Of a DNA stretch of 33,512 bases, positions 8,543 through 17,814 are shown one piece after another. A program made the translations under genes and the position numbers. This stretch comes from Ignavibacteriaceae bacterium (GTDB lineage: Bacteria > Bacteroidota > Ignavibacteria > Ignavibacteriales > Ignavibacteriaceae). The notes under the pieces are model-generated. The model did no database searches. It was not told the DNA's origin and was given only the letters and a program-made list of their open reading frames with translations. The stretch's first letter is position 1. Each line of letters begins with the position of its first letter. Where the stretch lies: contig JABDPB010000057.1 in assembly GCA_013042995.1 (NCBI GenBank), positions 1-33,512 of the forward strand. Direction: 5' to 3'.

Positions 8543-9166
8543 CTATAATTTATTCTTAATGTAATGCTGCCATAGCATTCTAGCAGCCACTGCTCTGTAA
8601 GGTTTCCACTTATTCGCAATACTATTTTGTTTATAATTTTCAGGAATCGATTTTAATCTTTTTACTTTTTTTATTGCCTTAGCTAGTGCGATATCTCCAT
8701 TCGGCCAAATATCCGGTCTTTGCAATGCCATCAAAAGGTAGATATCTGCTGACCAGCTACCGACACCTTTAATTTTCAATAAGTAATGTTTTGCATCATC
8801 ATCATTCATTTTATTTAACTGCACAAAATTAAATTCACCATTACTCACGGCTTCCGCCAGATTGATAATGTATGATGATTTTTGCCTTGTAATCCCAAGT
8901 TTTCGTAAGCCTGAGTTTTTGATATCAATGAATTCTTCCGGTGTAAATGGCTTAATAAATTTGTGAAGTTTATCGTTTATTGCTTTTGCAGATGCTAATG
9001 AGACTTGCTGTTCGAGGATGATTTTGATTAGAGTTGCAAACTCGGGCTTTCTTGCCCAGAGCGGAGGAGTACCATCCGTTTTATATATGGAGGCTAAATC
9101 TATATCAACTTTACAGAGATATTTTACTGCTGATTTAAGATTTTCTTTATTTAGTTTTCTAATCAA
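8543..9166 (-). CDS. DNA-3-methyladenine glycosylase II (AlkA-like, HhH-GPD)
   Basis: This is a base-excision repair enzyme of the HhH-GPD superfamily. The helix-hairpin-helix is LLKIKGVGSWSADIYLL at residues 129-145 and the catalytic aspartate is D158 in PNGDIAL, the order expected for AlkA/MAG enzymes. LEQQVS at 51-56 and WKPYRAVAARMLW near the C-terminus are also family hallmarks. At 207 residues it lacks the extra N-terminal domain of E. coli AlkA and resembles the compact form. No iron-sulfur cysteines are present, which argues against EndoIII or MutY. It should remove alkylated purines from DNA. Confidence 0.9.
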   Translation of the reverse strand: MIRKLNKENLKSAVKYLCKVDIDLASIYKTDGTPPLWARKPEFATLIKIILEQQVSLASAKAINDKLHKFIKPFTPEEFIDIKNSGLRKLGITRQKSSYIINLAEAVSNGEFNFVQLNKMNDDDAKHYLLKIKGVGSWSADIYLLMALQRPDIWPNGDIALAKAIKKVKRLKSIPENYKQNSIANKWKPYRAVAARMLWQHYIKNKL

Positions 9167-9175
9167 TAACAGAAT

Positions 9176-10402
9176 TTATTTTAATACAATCATCTTTTTG
9201 GTCTTAGTATAAGTTAAAGATTCTAATTGATAAAAATAAATTCCACTTGTTAGTTCATTTCCATCAAATTCAATTTCATATTTTCCTGCGAGTAGTTCTT
9301 CATTTACGAGAGTTGCAACCTCGTTTCCTAAAGCATCATAAACTTTAAGAGAAGTAAAACCACTTTCTGGAATTTGGTATTTTATATTAGTAGTTGGGTT
9401 GAATGGATTGGGGTAATTCTGCGATAGTGAAAACTCTGTTGGTAATTCTTCTTCTTTTTCAACAGAAGTTATTTCTCCGAACTTGATAAGGGTTTTTCCA
9501 TTTCCAACTACATACCCAGTAGTTGTGGAAGTAAAATGGACTCCTCTAAGGGCTTCGATTGTAAGTCCTGCTGCTTCTATTGTCTAGTTAGTCCCACCGT
9601 TTATTGTGCGGAGAATTACTCCATCAATTCCCACAGCCCATCCATTATTTGCATCCAGGAAGAATACTTTAATGAGTGTTCTGTTCTGAGTATCTGGATT
9701 TGTTTGTTCATTCCAGGATGTTCCTCCATTTGTAGTATGGCCAATAACTCCACCGCTTCCAACAACCCAGCCTTCTTGGTTATTTATGAAGTGTATGTCA
9801 TTGAAGGTTCCAGCTGGAGTTGTTTGAGAAGCAAAGTTAGTACCATTATAATAATATATACGACCACCACCACTGACCCATACATTATTAACAGACGGTG
9901 CACTGATACCACTGAGAGTAGTTGAACTTGGGCTATTTAAATTAGTAAGACCAGAAGTTATTTCCCATACTTGCCCATTACCACCACAGGCATATCCAAT
10001 TGGGTTAGCAGGTGTGGTTCCAAAAGGAAAGGAAATATCAAGGAGAGTGCCCATTGAACCTATAAAATTCCAATTAAGTCCTCCATTTGTTGTGTTATAT
10101 ATCCATCCCCCCGCTCCACCTGAGTAACCATTATCTGCATCCAGCATATGGATAGCACTGGTATATCCCAAGGGAGTTGTTTGCCGTGAAAAAGTGATAG
10201 CGCCGTCATCTGTTCTGTAAATGCTATCGTATGTGCTGGTAGTTAACCACCCTGTATTATAATCTGTAAAATAAAGATCGGAAAAATCAACTATTCCAGG
10301 TATTGATGGAGGATCTATAACATACCAACCGTAGGTTTGGGCAAAGGAATTGGAATTAAAAAATATAAAGCTGAAAAGTGTGAGCAGTAAAATCCTTTTC
10401 AT
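9176..10402 (-). pseudogene. YCF48-like beta-propeller protein with T9SS C-terminal domain, interrupted by an in-frame TAG
   Basis: The frame starts at ATG 10402 with a signal peptide (MKRILLLTLFSFIFF..SFAQ). It runs through several propeller-type repeats (GW or GY..G..G.I..T.NGG..W) and reaches a TAG at 9584-9586 after residue 272. The same frame then continues for about 135 codons with another repeat and a type A T9SS sorting domain (NYPNPFNPTT, VYDALGNEVATLV, ending KKMIVLK) to TAA at 9176-9178. The stop replaces the tryptophan expected in the NGGT.W motif (earlier copies read NGGLNW and NGGTSW), consistent with a single TGG to TAG change. Without readthrough the protein loses its sorting domain and could not be anchored or secreted by T9SS. 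A sequencing error is a live alternative. Confidence 0.85.
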
Positions 10403-10517
10403 ATCTGCACCTGAAATAAAGGAATTGAATAGCTAAAATTAACTAGTATTAAACAATATCTCAATCATTACTTATAAAGCTGAAAATATCTTAACTAGTT
10501 TATGAAAAAGGAGTTAA

Positions 10518-10643
10518 ATGAGCACTACAGATATCTGTAGTATTTTAATAAAAAAGATTTTGGATGCTTTTGAAAAATTACTTTTTCAACTCTATTACTA
10601 CTATTTTTATAGCCCGAATTATTTGGTTTTTCCTTTTTATTAA
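10518..10643 (+). CDS. Possible 41-residue small ORF upstream of transketolase
   Basis: An ATG at 10518 follows AAGGAG with a 4-nt spacer, one of the better Shine-Dalgarno sites in the window. It opens 41 codons ending at TAA 10641-10643, 11 nt before the transketolase ATG. The peptide starts MSTTDICSILIKKIL and has a tyrosine-rich, hydrophobic C-terminal half. I do not recognise it. An 18-bp palindrome lies inside its first codons, so this stretch may be a regulatory leader instead of a gene. It could be a leader peptide or chance. Confidence 0.3.
   Translation: MSTTDICSILIKKILDAFEKLLFQLYYYYFYSPNYLVFPFY
10524..10541. promoter_or_regulatory. Perfect 18-bp palindrome upstream of transketolase
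   Basis: The stretch ACTACAGATATCTGTAGT is identical to its reverse complement and sits 114 bp before the transketolase start in an otherwise gene-poor gap. It could be a dimeric repressor operator. As RNA it would form a 7-bp stem with an ATAT loop followed by ATTTTAAT, a weak attenuator-like shape. Confidence 0.5.
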
Positions 10644-10654
10644 TGGAGCAATAA

Positions 10655-12625
10655 ATGTCTTTTAATCTTATTAGAAAGTCAGAGTTTGATAAAGTAAAAA
10701 CCTTTGATGGTGACTGGGCAATAAAGATGGAATTGTTTGCTGATATGTGCAGGTACAACACATTGGTCGATGTTAAGAAAGCTGGTTCAGGTCATCTCGG
10801 TTCATCACTCAGCGCAATGGATATTACAACTTATCTTTATTTAAACGAGCTGAATGTTTTTGAAGTTGGTTTCGATTCACCCGATCGTGATATTTATTTT
10901 TCTTCAAAAGGTCACGATGTTCCCGGATTGTATTCACTTTTTTATGCGCTTGGAATTATTCCCGAAGAAAAATTTTTAATGCTCAGAAGATTAAACGGAT
11001 TGGATGGTCATCCCGAAGTGCGCCAAAACGGAATTGAAGCAAGCACAGGTTCACTTGGAATGGGTATCTCAAAAGGGAAGGGAATGGCCTGGGCAAAAAC
11101 TTATCAAAATAAAAACGGGCACGTTTATGTTCTAACAGGTGATGGTGAATTCCAGGAAGGACAAATTTATGAATCACTGCAGGCTACAGCACACCAAAAG
11201 GTGAATAATATTACCGCAATAATGGATCACAATAAATATCAAACAGATATGCTTGTTGCTGATGTAAATAATATTGAAGATGTTGTACAAAAAGTTTCTT
11301 CGTTTGGGTGGCACGTTGTAAGAATTGATGGACACGATTACAATGTTCTCAAAAAAACTTTTTCCGAATTGAAAAAAGTAACTGACAAACCAAAAATGAT
11401 TGTTGCCGATACGATAAAGGGAAGGGGAGTATCCTTTATGGAGAAACCGGAAATGGAAACCTTTGCCGGAAAAACTCTTTACAAATGGCACAGCGGCGCG
11501 CCTGATGATGAAAGTTATGAAAAGGGATTAACTGAACTAACAGAAACGATTAATAAACTTTCAGAAAAACTTGGAATTGGTAAAATTGAAATTCCAAAAA
11601 ACAAAGGTGAAGGCAAAGCAATCACAAAAACAGAAAAAGAATTTGTAACAGAAGCTTACGGTGATGCTCTTTGCGAAATAGCAAAAACGAATGATAAACT
11701 TGTGATTCTAGATGGTGATCTCTCAGCAGATTGCAAGCTGCGAAAGTTTGAGAAAATGTATCCTGATAGGTTTATTGAAAACGGAATTGCTGAACAGGAT
11801 ATGGTTTCTATGGCTGGAGGATTAGCTAGAATGGGTTTAGTTCCAGTTGTAAGCACTTTTGCCAGCTTTCTTGCAGCAAGAGCTAACGAACAGATTTACA
11901 ATAACGCAGGCGAGAAAACAAAAGTGGTTTACACCTGTCATTTTTCAGGTATGATCCCTGCAGGACCAGGGAAATCACATCAAAGTGTTAGGGATATTTC
12001 TTTATTCGGTGCTTTGCCGAATGTTACAATCATTCAACCTTGCAATGCTGAAGAAACAAAATGGGCAACTGAATATTGTGTGAATAAAGCAGAAGAAAAT
12101 TGTGTTTTAAGATTAGTAATCGGACCTTCACCTGATAAGATTGAACTTCCGAAAGATTATAAATTTAAAATCGGAATTGGTGCAGAACTAACAGAAGGAA
12201 ATGATGCATTACTTTTCAGCTATGGTCCTGTGATGCTTCACGAAGCATTAGTTGCCGCAGATTATTTAAAGAAAATAGGTTTTGGCTTAAAAGTCATCAA
12301 TATGCCCTGGCTTAATAGAATTAATAATGAATGGTTGAAAAGAATAGTACAAGATCAAAAGAAAATATTTGTTTTAGAAGATCACTCAGCAATTGGCGGT
12401 TTAGGAGATAGATTGCTCAATTCATTAACTGAGATAGGTGAAATTGCTGATAGAGAATTTATAAATTTTGGATTGAGAGAATATCCCGAATGCGGAACAC
12501 CTCTGGAAGTTTTAGAATTTCACAAGCTTGATGGCAAATCTCTAGCAGAAAGAATTTCAGGCAAGATAGATATAGAAACTGAAGAAAAGGTTAAGCAGAG
12601 ATATACTTCAGATGCGCCCCAGTAA
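10655..12625 (+). CDS. tkt: Transketolase (single-chain)
   Basis: This thiamine-diphosphate enzyme moves two-carbon units in the pentose phosphate pathway. The 656-residue chain carries both halves. The N-terminal pyrophosphate domain has AGSGHLGSSLS at 43-53, the GDGEFQEGQ motif starting at 162 and N193 in MDHNKYQ. The pyrimidine domain has the catalytic glutamate E380 in NGIAEQDM, and a C-terminal domain follows. Many bacteria in this lineage encode transketolase as two subunits; here they are one polypeptide. GGAG lies 6-7 nt before the ATG. A terminator-like hairpin follows at 12634. The upstream palindrome may be its operator (inference). Confidence 0.92.
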   Translation: MSFNLIRKSEFDKVKTFDGDWAIKMELFADMCRYNTLVDVKKAGSGHLGSSLSAMDITTYLYLNELNVFEVGFDSPDRDIYFSSKGHDVPGLYSLFYALGIIPEEKFLMLRRLNGLDGHPEVRQNGIEASTGSLGMGISKGKGMAWAKTYQNKNGHVYVLTGDGEFQEGQIYESLQATAHQKVNNITAIMDHNKYQTDMLVADVNNIEDVVQKVSSFGWHVVRIDGHDYNVLKKTFSELKKVTDKPKMIVADTIKGRGVSFMEKPEMETFAGKTLYKWHSGAPDDESYEKGLTELTETINKLSEKLGIGKIEIPKNKGEGKAITKTEKEFVTEAYGDALCEIAKTNDKLVILDGDLSADCKLRKFEKMYPDRFIENGIAEQDMVSMAGGLARMGLVPVVSTFASFLAARANEQIYNNAGEKTKVVYTCHFSGMIPAGPGKSHQSVRDISLFGALPNVTIIQPCNAEETKWATEYCVNKAEENCVLRLVIGPSPDKIELPKDYKFKIGIGAELTEGNDALLFSYGPVMLHEALVAADYLKKIGFGLKVINMPWLNRINNEWLKRIVQDQKKIFVLEDHSAIGGLGDRLLNSLTEIGEIADREFINFGLREYPECGTPLEVLEFHKLDGKSLAERISGKIDIETEEKVKQRYTSDAPQ

Positions 12626-12633
12626 AATAAAAA

Positions 12634-12652
12634 AGCCCTCTAAAAGAGGGCT
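12634..12652 (-). terminator. Intrinsic terminator between convergent genes
   Basis: AGCCCTCT pairs perfectly with AGAGGGCT around an AAA loop. On the minus strand the stem is followed by TTTTTTATTTT, so it is a strong terminator for the 12677-13450 gene. On the plus strand the stem follows the transketolase stop but lacks a U tract, so it probably works less well in that direction. Confidence 0.88.
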
Positions 12653-12676
12653 CACAGATTAATTTAAAATTTAATC

Positions 12677-13450
12677 TTACTCGTTTACAAATCCTAGGTC
12701 AGGTCTTGGGCTGCCATATTTTTGTTCCATAGTTAAAACGTGTGGAGCTAATTTTGCCCAAAGTTTTTGTTCTTCTTCTTTCAGCAGTTCAGTATTTTCT
12801 TCCATAGCCGCATACCAGCTACCTCCATCTTTTGCAAATTCAGAAATTGCCATCATATTATTTTGTTCGCCAAGCTCGATTGTCCAGGTACTCCACCCAT
12901 CGGGGATGTTATTCTCTTCGTAAAGCGCTTTCCATTCAGCCAATATATCTAATATTTCATCCCGTTTTTCCAGCTTATATGTGAAGAAAACCCAGTGAAG
13001 AAATTCAGCATCCTCCATTTTAACTCTTGGTTCGTTTGGAATATAAGAATACGTGGAATGCCATTTTGCAATAAAGTCTTTATGATATTCCATACTGGAT
13101 TCGTTTCTTATCATAAACTCTTTCCATTTATCTTTACCTATTTTCTCAATTGCAGATCCAAAGACATTTGGAAAATTATCTATATCTCCATAACCAGAAA
13201 GCGGAAAAAGATAGTAATAGTGTCCATCATCTCTTTGTGAAGCTCGCATATATGGAATATCGAGCCCAGCACCAGTCATCAATTCTACCCATTCTTTTGA
13301 TGTTTCCTCGTATTGCTGCCACATTCCAACCTTAACAACCTCTTCACGCACCCAGTAAAGCTGGTCTTTTGGTTCTTCCTGTGCGAGCACAAATGATGAG
13401 CAAATAAGTAAAATAGCTAGCAATGGAAGAAAGAATTTTTGTTTAAGCAT
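12677..13450 (-). CDS. Secreted protein of unknown function
   Basis: This is a 257-residue protein with a clear signal peptide (MLKQKFFLPLLAILLICSSFVLAQ) and a mature region rich in W, E and K. Two regions have a similar layout, a beta strand followed by a helix (YWVREEVVKVGMWQQYEE near 32-49 and VFFTYKLEKRDEILDILAEW near 149-168). This hints at a repeated ferredoxin-like (dimeric alpha-beta barrel, NIPSNAP-like) fold, but this is only inference. A strong AAGGAGG sits about 8 nt before the ATG, so expression is likely high. It has its own terminator downstream. I do not recognise a family and assign no function. Confidence 0.8.
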   Translation of the reverse strand: MLKQKFFLPLLAILLICSSFVLAQEEPKDQLYWVREEVVKVGMWQQYEETSKEWVELMTGAGLDIPYMRASQRDDGHYYYLFPLSGYGDIDNFPNVFGSAIEKIGKDKWKEFMIRNESSMEYHKDFIAKWHSTYSYIPNEPRVKMEDAEFLHWVFFTYKLEKRDEILDILAEWKALYEENNIPDGWSTWTIELGEQNNMMAISEFAKDGGSWYAAMEENTELLKEEEQKLWAKLAPHVLTMEQKYGSPRPDLGFVNE

Positions 13451-13634
13451 AAATATGCCTCCTTAAGTGTTAGTAAATAATTGAGTTTGCCCTCAGTTTG
13501 AAAATTAAGAGTATTAGGTGAGGTTTAATGCTAAGCTAAATATTTAATTGATAATTAGCAAGAATTTGAAGGAGGGAAATAAATAGCTGATTTTTTACAG
13601 ATAAAAGGGTAATTGTAATTATTTAGTGAGCTAA

Positions 13635-14192
13635 TTAACTCGGTTTAAATTTATAGTATACCTTTTTTCCCAACCAGAAAAGTAAAATTACAACTATCAA
13701 TCCGGCAACAACCGGAAGAAAAACCGCCAGCAGCGAAAGGCCGAAAGAGGAACCAGCTTCCACGGTTGAAACTACAGGATTACCAACTCCTCCGGTCGTT
13801 GTTGTTGAAGTTAATCGCGTAACACTTGTTCCGGTTTGAACAATTCCAGCTGCACCGCTTCCGGCAATAATTGCTAATCCCCATTTTGCCAGTGGCGGAA
13901 TTCCGCTGACAACTGCAACCATTAAGATTGCTCCGGCAATGAAAGCTGCAGGAGTAGAAATTGTATCCAGCAAATTATCGAACCAAGGAATGTAATAGGC
14001 ACCAATTTCTAATATTGTTGCCGCACCAAATGCTATTAATGCAGGATAAGTTCCGATCCATTCAAATGAATCGGAGAGAGGTAAGATACCAGTAATCGAG
14101 GCAATGCTTGCAACAAGAAACGGAACAAAAATTCTGAATCCTGTTGCAGAACTAAGCCCGATTCCTAAAAGGATTGATGTAAAAGTTTCCAA
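13635..14192 (-). CDS. DUF4126 family membrane protein
   Basis: This 185-residue hydrophobic protein starts METFTSILLGIGLSSATGFRIFVPFLVASI, a pattern typical of DUF4126 proteins (an N-terminal GFR-x-F-x-P block). It has about four or five membrane segments. A Thr/Gly-rich stretch (TSTTTTGGVGNPVVSTVE, near 128-145) precedes the last segment. The function of the family is unknown. It lies 10 bp after the DUF937 gene and is probably co-transcribed with it. Confidence 0.82.
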   Translation of the reverse strand: METFTSILLGIGLSSATGFRIFVPFLVASIASITGILPLSDSFEWIGTYPALIAFGAATILEIGAYYIPWFDNLLDTISTPAAFIAGAILMVAVVSGIPPLAKWGLAIIAGSGAAGIVQTGTSVTRLTSTTTTGGVGNPVVSTVEAGSSFGLSLLAVFLPVVAGLIVVILLFWLGKKVYYKFKPS

Positions 14193-14202
14193 TTGAAACT
14201 AA

Positions 14203-14769
14203 TTAATTTTTTCCACCAAATAATCCGCCCAAAACATTGCCTAGCGGACTTGATTTTCCACCATCAAGCAGCATTCCAGCTACATCATCGAGCACACTTC
14301 CATCTCCATCTGAATCAAGAATAGAAGCAATACCACTCGAACCTGCACCCTGGTTATCTCTTTTGTTTGTTAGGAATCCTAATATTATGGGTGCTAACAT
14401 GGGAATAAGTTTTGCGGCGGTTCCACCATCAATTTTAAATTTATTTGCAATTAAATCTGTGGCTTGAACACCTGAATCACCAAGCAGCCCGCCCAAACGG
14501 GGATCAGGACTTTGATCTTTTGACTTTTGTTCGAACAGCTGATCTAAATTACCTAAAACTTCTGAACTACCGTACTTATTTAAAATATGGTCAACTCTTT
14601 CCTGTCCACCGCGTTCATCCTTCTGCTTTTTCAATCCACCAAGAATAAGTGGGGCTAATTGCGGAAGAATTTGTGAAACTGTATTTTGATCTAAGTTAAG
14701 TGATGAAGACATTTTTTTACTTACATCCGGACCCATTGAGCCCAGAAATTCTTCGAGAATGTTTGGCAT
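14203..14769 (-). CDS. DUF937 domain protein
   Basis: This 188-residue soluble protein has two similar halves. Each carries a helix pair of the type QILPQLAPLILGGLKKQK (33-50) and KLIPMLAPIILGFLTNKR (120-137). Between the second helix pair and a glycine-rich tail lies DSDGDGSVLDDVAGMLL (152-168), a calcium-loop-like D-x-D-G-D-G motif that is characteristic of DUF937 proteins. The function is unknown. It is the first gene of a pair with the DUF4126 membrane protein. Confidence 0.85.
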   Translation of the reverse strand: MPNILEEFLGSMGPDVSKKMSSSLNLDQNTVSQILPQLAPLILGGLKKQKDERGGQERVDHILNKYGSSEVLGNLDQLFEQKSKDQSPDPRLGGLLGDSGVQATDLIANKFKIDGGTAAKLIPMLAPIILGFLTNKRDNQGAGSSGIASILDSDGDGSVLDDVAGMLLDGGKSSPLGNVLGGLFGGKN

Positions 14770-14871
14770 ATTTATCCCTTTTCTATTTGTTTGTTGAATG
14801 ATTTAATGAATACAATATAATGAAAAAAACCTTACCAAGTGCCCTAAAAATCAGGCTAAAACGAGGATTGA

Positions 14872-16257
14872 CTAAAAATTATAGTTACCTTTTTTTCTTT
14901 TAATGAATCTTCCTCTACCAACTTCTCCGATAAATTTGTTGTTGCTTATTATTATTTCTCCTCGCGAGATAACTGTTTCAGCACTTCCTTGAATTTTCAT
15001 TCCTTCATACAACGAATAATCAACATTCATATGATGAGTTTCGGAAGATATAGTATGCATTTTATTTGGATCCCAAATTACAATGTCTGCATCCGATCCA
15101 ATTTCAATAGTTCCTTTTTTAGGATACATACCAAACAGTTTTGCAGGAGTAGTTGATGTTAAATCTACCCAACGATTTATTGAAAATCTCCTGCCATTCA
15201 CACCACCTTCAAACAGCAATTGCATCCGGTTCTCAATCCCAGGTCCGCCGCTTGGTATTTTTGTGAAGTCATTTTTGCCAAGATCTTTTTGTCCATTAAA
15301 ACAGAAAGGGCAGTGGTCTGTTGCAACAACCTGCAGTTGATTATTTATTAATCCTTCCCATAGTTTTTGCTGGTGCCATTTTTCTCGAACAGGAGGAGTA
15401 AAAATTAATTTTGCATCTTCAAAATTTTGGTTGTTCATATCCTCTAGAGAAAGAAAAAGATATTGGGGACACGTTTCTGCAAAAACAGGAAATCCTTTTT
15501 TTCTAGCTTCAGAAATTTTTTCAAGCCCATCATTTGTTGAAAGGTGAACAATATAAAGTGAGCAGCCTGATTTTTCTGCCAGTTCAATCGATCTTTCAAC
15601 TGCTTCTCCTTCAGTTTCTGCTGGACGCGTTAATGCATGAAAAATTGGTGCAGTTTTTCCTTCTGCAAGTGCATTCTTAACAATTTCATCTATTTCAATT
15701 CCATTTTCTGCGTGAATTAATATAAGAGAACCATTTTTCTGAGCCTGTTTCATAGCTTTAAAAATTGTATTATCATCTAACATCAGTCTATCAGGATAAG
15801 CCATAAACATTTTAAAACTTGTAATTCCATTATTAATTAATTCGTCCATTTCTGCTAACTGCGAATCCGGCAATTCAGTAATTATCATGTGGAAGCCGTA
15901 ATCAATCACCGCTTTGCCTTTTGCTTTTTTTTGCCAGATGTTGAATGCATCTTGCAGACTCTTGCCCTTGGATTGAGTAGCAAAATCTATAATGCTTGTT
16001 GTGCCGCCAAATGATGCAGCAATTGTTCCAGTTTCAAAATCATCACTTGATGTTATTTCACCGTACGGCATATCAAGATGAGTGTGCACATCAATTCCAC
16101 CAGGAATTACATATTTTCCTTTTGCATCAATTATATCTTGAGCATCCCTATCTAAATTTTGTTCGATGAGGTTCACTTTTTCATTCTTGATATAGACATC
16201 GGCAAAAAAATCTTTTTCTGCTGTAATGATTTGACCGTTTTTAATTAGTAACGACAT
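14872..16257 (-). CDS. hydA: Dihydropyrimidinase/hydantoinase (HyuA-like), purine cluster
   Basis: This cyclic amidohydrolase of the dihydropyrimidinase/D-hydantoinase family opens cyclic ureides. The binuclear metal site is complete in 461 residues: H58 and H60 (IDVHTHLD), the lysine that becomes carboxylated K149 (SFKMFMAYP), H182 (IHAEN), H238 (YIVHLS) and D314 (ATDHCPF). Alone it could serve pyrimidine breakdown, but its neighbours are ssnA, ygeY, ygeW, xdhD and ygfK, the same partners as E. coli hyuA. A role in opening a ring of a purine-derived ureide is therefore more likely. It is divergent from the PLP-enzyme operon across only 85 bp, so a shared control region is likely at 16258-16342. 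Confidence 0.92.
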   Translation of the reverse strand: MSLLIKNGQIITAEKDFFADVYIKNEKVNLIEQNLDRDAQDIIDAKGKYVIPGGIDVHTHLDMPYGEITSSDDFETGTIAASFGGTTSIIDFATQSKGKSLQDAFNIWQKKAKGKAVIDYGFHMIITELPDSQLAEMDELINNGITSFKMFMAYPDRLMLDDNTIFKAMKQAQKNGSLILIHAENGIEIDEIVKNALAEGKTAPIFHALTRPAETEGEAVERSIELAEKSGCSLYIVHLSTNDGLEKISEARKKGFPVFAETCPQYLFLSLEDMNNQNFEDAKLIFTPPVREKWHQQKLWEGLINNQLQVVATDHCPFCFNGQKDLGKNDFTKIPSGGPGIENRMQLLFEGGVNGRRFSINRWVDLTSTTPAKLFGMYPKKGTIEIGSDADIVIWDPNKMHTISSETHHMNVDYSLYEGMKIQGSAETVISRGEIIISNNKFIGEVGRGRFIKRKKGNYNF

Positions 16258-16342
16258 AGCTTTACAAACAATTATTACTTAAGATTGAATGGGTTTAATT
16301 TATTAAATTTATACTCAATATTCTTATAAAATTGGAGAGTGA

Positions 16343-17809
16343 ATGAGTTCCTGGAATTGGGAGATTGCAAACGAAGAGTTTCTTAAAAAAACAATTGAGC
16401 GATGTAAAGAAAAAAATATTATCCTTCCAAAATTTTCAGAATTAAAAAATCCTGATAGAATTTCTTCAAAAATTCAGTCCAAGATGAGTAACATTGATTT
16501 ACAGGAGGTTAATCCATTAAATCTTTTTAGAATTAATTGGAGAAATGATCCTGCAACGGGTGGAATAGGTGATATCAATTTTTTAGAAATTCCAAATGAG
16601 ATAACAGGTGTTAAAGCAAGAATTATAGGCTTAGTTGGAAAATTCTTTCCAACAGGTGCACACAAAGTTGGCGCAACGTACGGCTGTCTTGCCCCTTATT
16701 TAGTTACCGGAAGATTTAATCCGGAATATCACAAAGCAGTCTGGCCATCTACAGGAAATTACTGCAGAGGTGGAACGTTTAATTCCGCACTTCTTTCTGT
16801 TCATCCGGTTGCAATTCTTCCGGAAGAAATGAGCAAGGAAAGATTTGAATGGCTTGAAGGTTTGGGTGCTGAAATCTATGCAACTCCCGGTTGTGAAAGT
16901 AACGTAAAAGAAATTTATGATAAATGTCACGAACTTGAAGCTGAAAGTGATGAATATTTCATTTTTAATCAATTTGATCAGTTTGGTAATTCGGTTTGGC
17001 ATTACGAAATAACAGGCTATACAATTGAAAAACTTTTCAATCAGATAAAAGATAAAGATCAAAGATTAAGTGCATATGTTAGTGCTACCGGCTCAGCGGG
17101 AACGATCGCTGCTGGAGATTATTTAAGATCACTTTATCCCCAGCTAAAAGTTTTAGCAACTGAAGCTTTACAATGCCCAACACTTCTAATGAACGGTTAT
17201 GGTGGGCATAGAATTGAAGGAATCGGTGATAAACATATTCCATGGATTCACAATGTTAAAAACACAGATGCGGTTGCTGCTATTGATGATGAAGATACAT
17301 TAAGAGTATTGAGATTATTTAATGAAGAAGAGGGTAAAGAAGTTTTGGTCCAAAATGGAGTGGACAAAGATGCAGTTGAAAAGTTATCTTATTTAGGAAT
17401 ATCCTGTATATGTAATCTTCTTGCATCAATTAAACTTGCAAAATATTACGAGTTAAATGAAAATGACACCATCATCACAATTTTTACAGATTCCGTTGAA
17501 CTTTATTATTCACGCTTAAAAGAAATGAATGAAAATTGGGGATCTTATAATAATACACAGGCTTTAATTGATTGGAATGCTTTAATTAAAATGCAAAGTA
17601 TCGATTACTTTAAAGAATTAAATTATTACGATAAAAAACGAATACACAACCTGAAATATTTTACCTGGATTGAACAGCAAGGTAAAGATGTGGAAGAACT
17701 TGATGCCCAGTGGAATGATGAAAATTACTGGAATGAAAGATTTACAATCGCACCCAAGTGGGATAAGTTAATTGATGGTTTTAACAAACAAGTTGGAATC
17801 AAAATTTAA
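16343..17809 (+). CDS. PLP-dependent fold-type II lyase-like enzyme in purine cluster (not canonical YgeX)
   Basis: This 488-residue protein belongs to the tryptophan-synthase-beta/cysteine-synthase fold. The likely Schiff-base lysine is K108 in FFPTGAHKVGATYG, the substrate loop is STGNYCRGG (136-144), and the cofactor-phosphate loop is ATGSAGT (248-254). Many homologues are annotated only as pyridoxal-5-phosphate-dependent protein. It does not read like E. coli YgeX (about 400 residues with a KMLGGAYA lysine motif), yet it occupies the equivalent position, first in an operon with ssnA, ygeY and ygeW. It may carry out the last, ammonia-releasing step on diaminopropionate or a related amino acid (inference). 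The ATG follows GGAGAG. The C-terminal 90 residues are an extension rich in W, Y and N. Confidence 0.85.
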   Translation: MSSWNWEIANEEFLKKTIERCKEKNIILPKFSELKNPDRISSKIQSKMSNIDLQEVNPLNLFRINWRNDPATGGIGDINFLEIPNEITGVKARIIGLVGKFFPTGAHKVGATYGCLAPYLVTGRFNPEYHKAVWPSTGNYCRGGTFNSALLSVHPVAILPEEMSKERFEWLEGLGAEIYATPGCESNVKEIYDKCHELEAESDEYFIFNQFDQFGNSVWHYEITGYTIEKLFNQIKDKDQRLSAYVSATGSAGTIAAGDYLRSLYPQLKVLATEALQCPTLLMNGYGGHRIEGIGDKHIPWIHNVKNTDAVAAIDDEDTLRVLRLFNEEEGKEVLVQNGVDKDAVEKLSYLGISCICNLLASIKLAKYYELNENDTIITIFTDSVELYYSRLKEMNENWGSYNNTQALIDWNALIKMQSIDYFKELNYYDKKRIHNLKYFTWIEQQGKDVEELDAQWNDENYWNERFTIAPKWDKLIDGFNKQVGIKI

Positions 17810-17814
17810 TCATA

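Noticed and set aside
9536..9925. 129-codon plus-strand ORF
   Set aside because: It is antisense to the YCF48-like gene, is Ser/Cys/Thr-rich without a ribosome site, and is explained by the repeats of the real gene.
12634..12652. Transketolase terminator on the plus strand
   Set aside because: The U tract exists only on the minus strand; I assign the hairpin to the minus-strand gene, though it may help on both.
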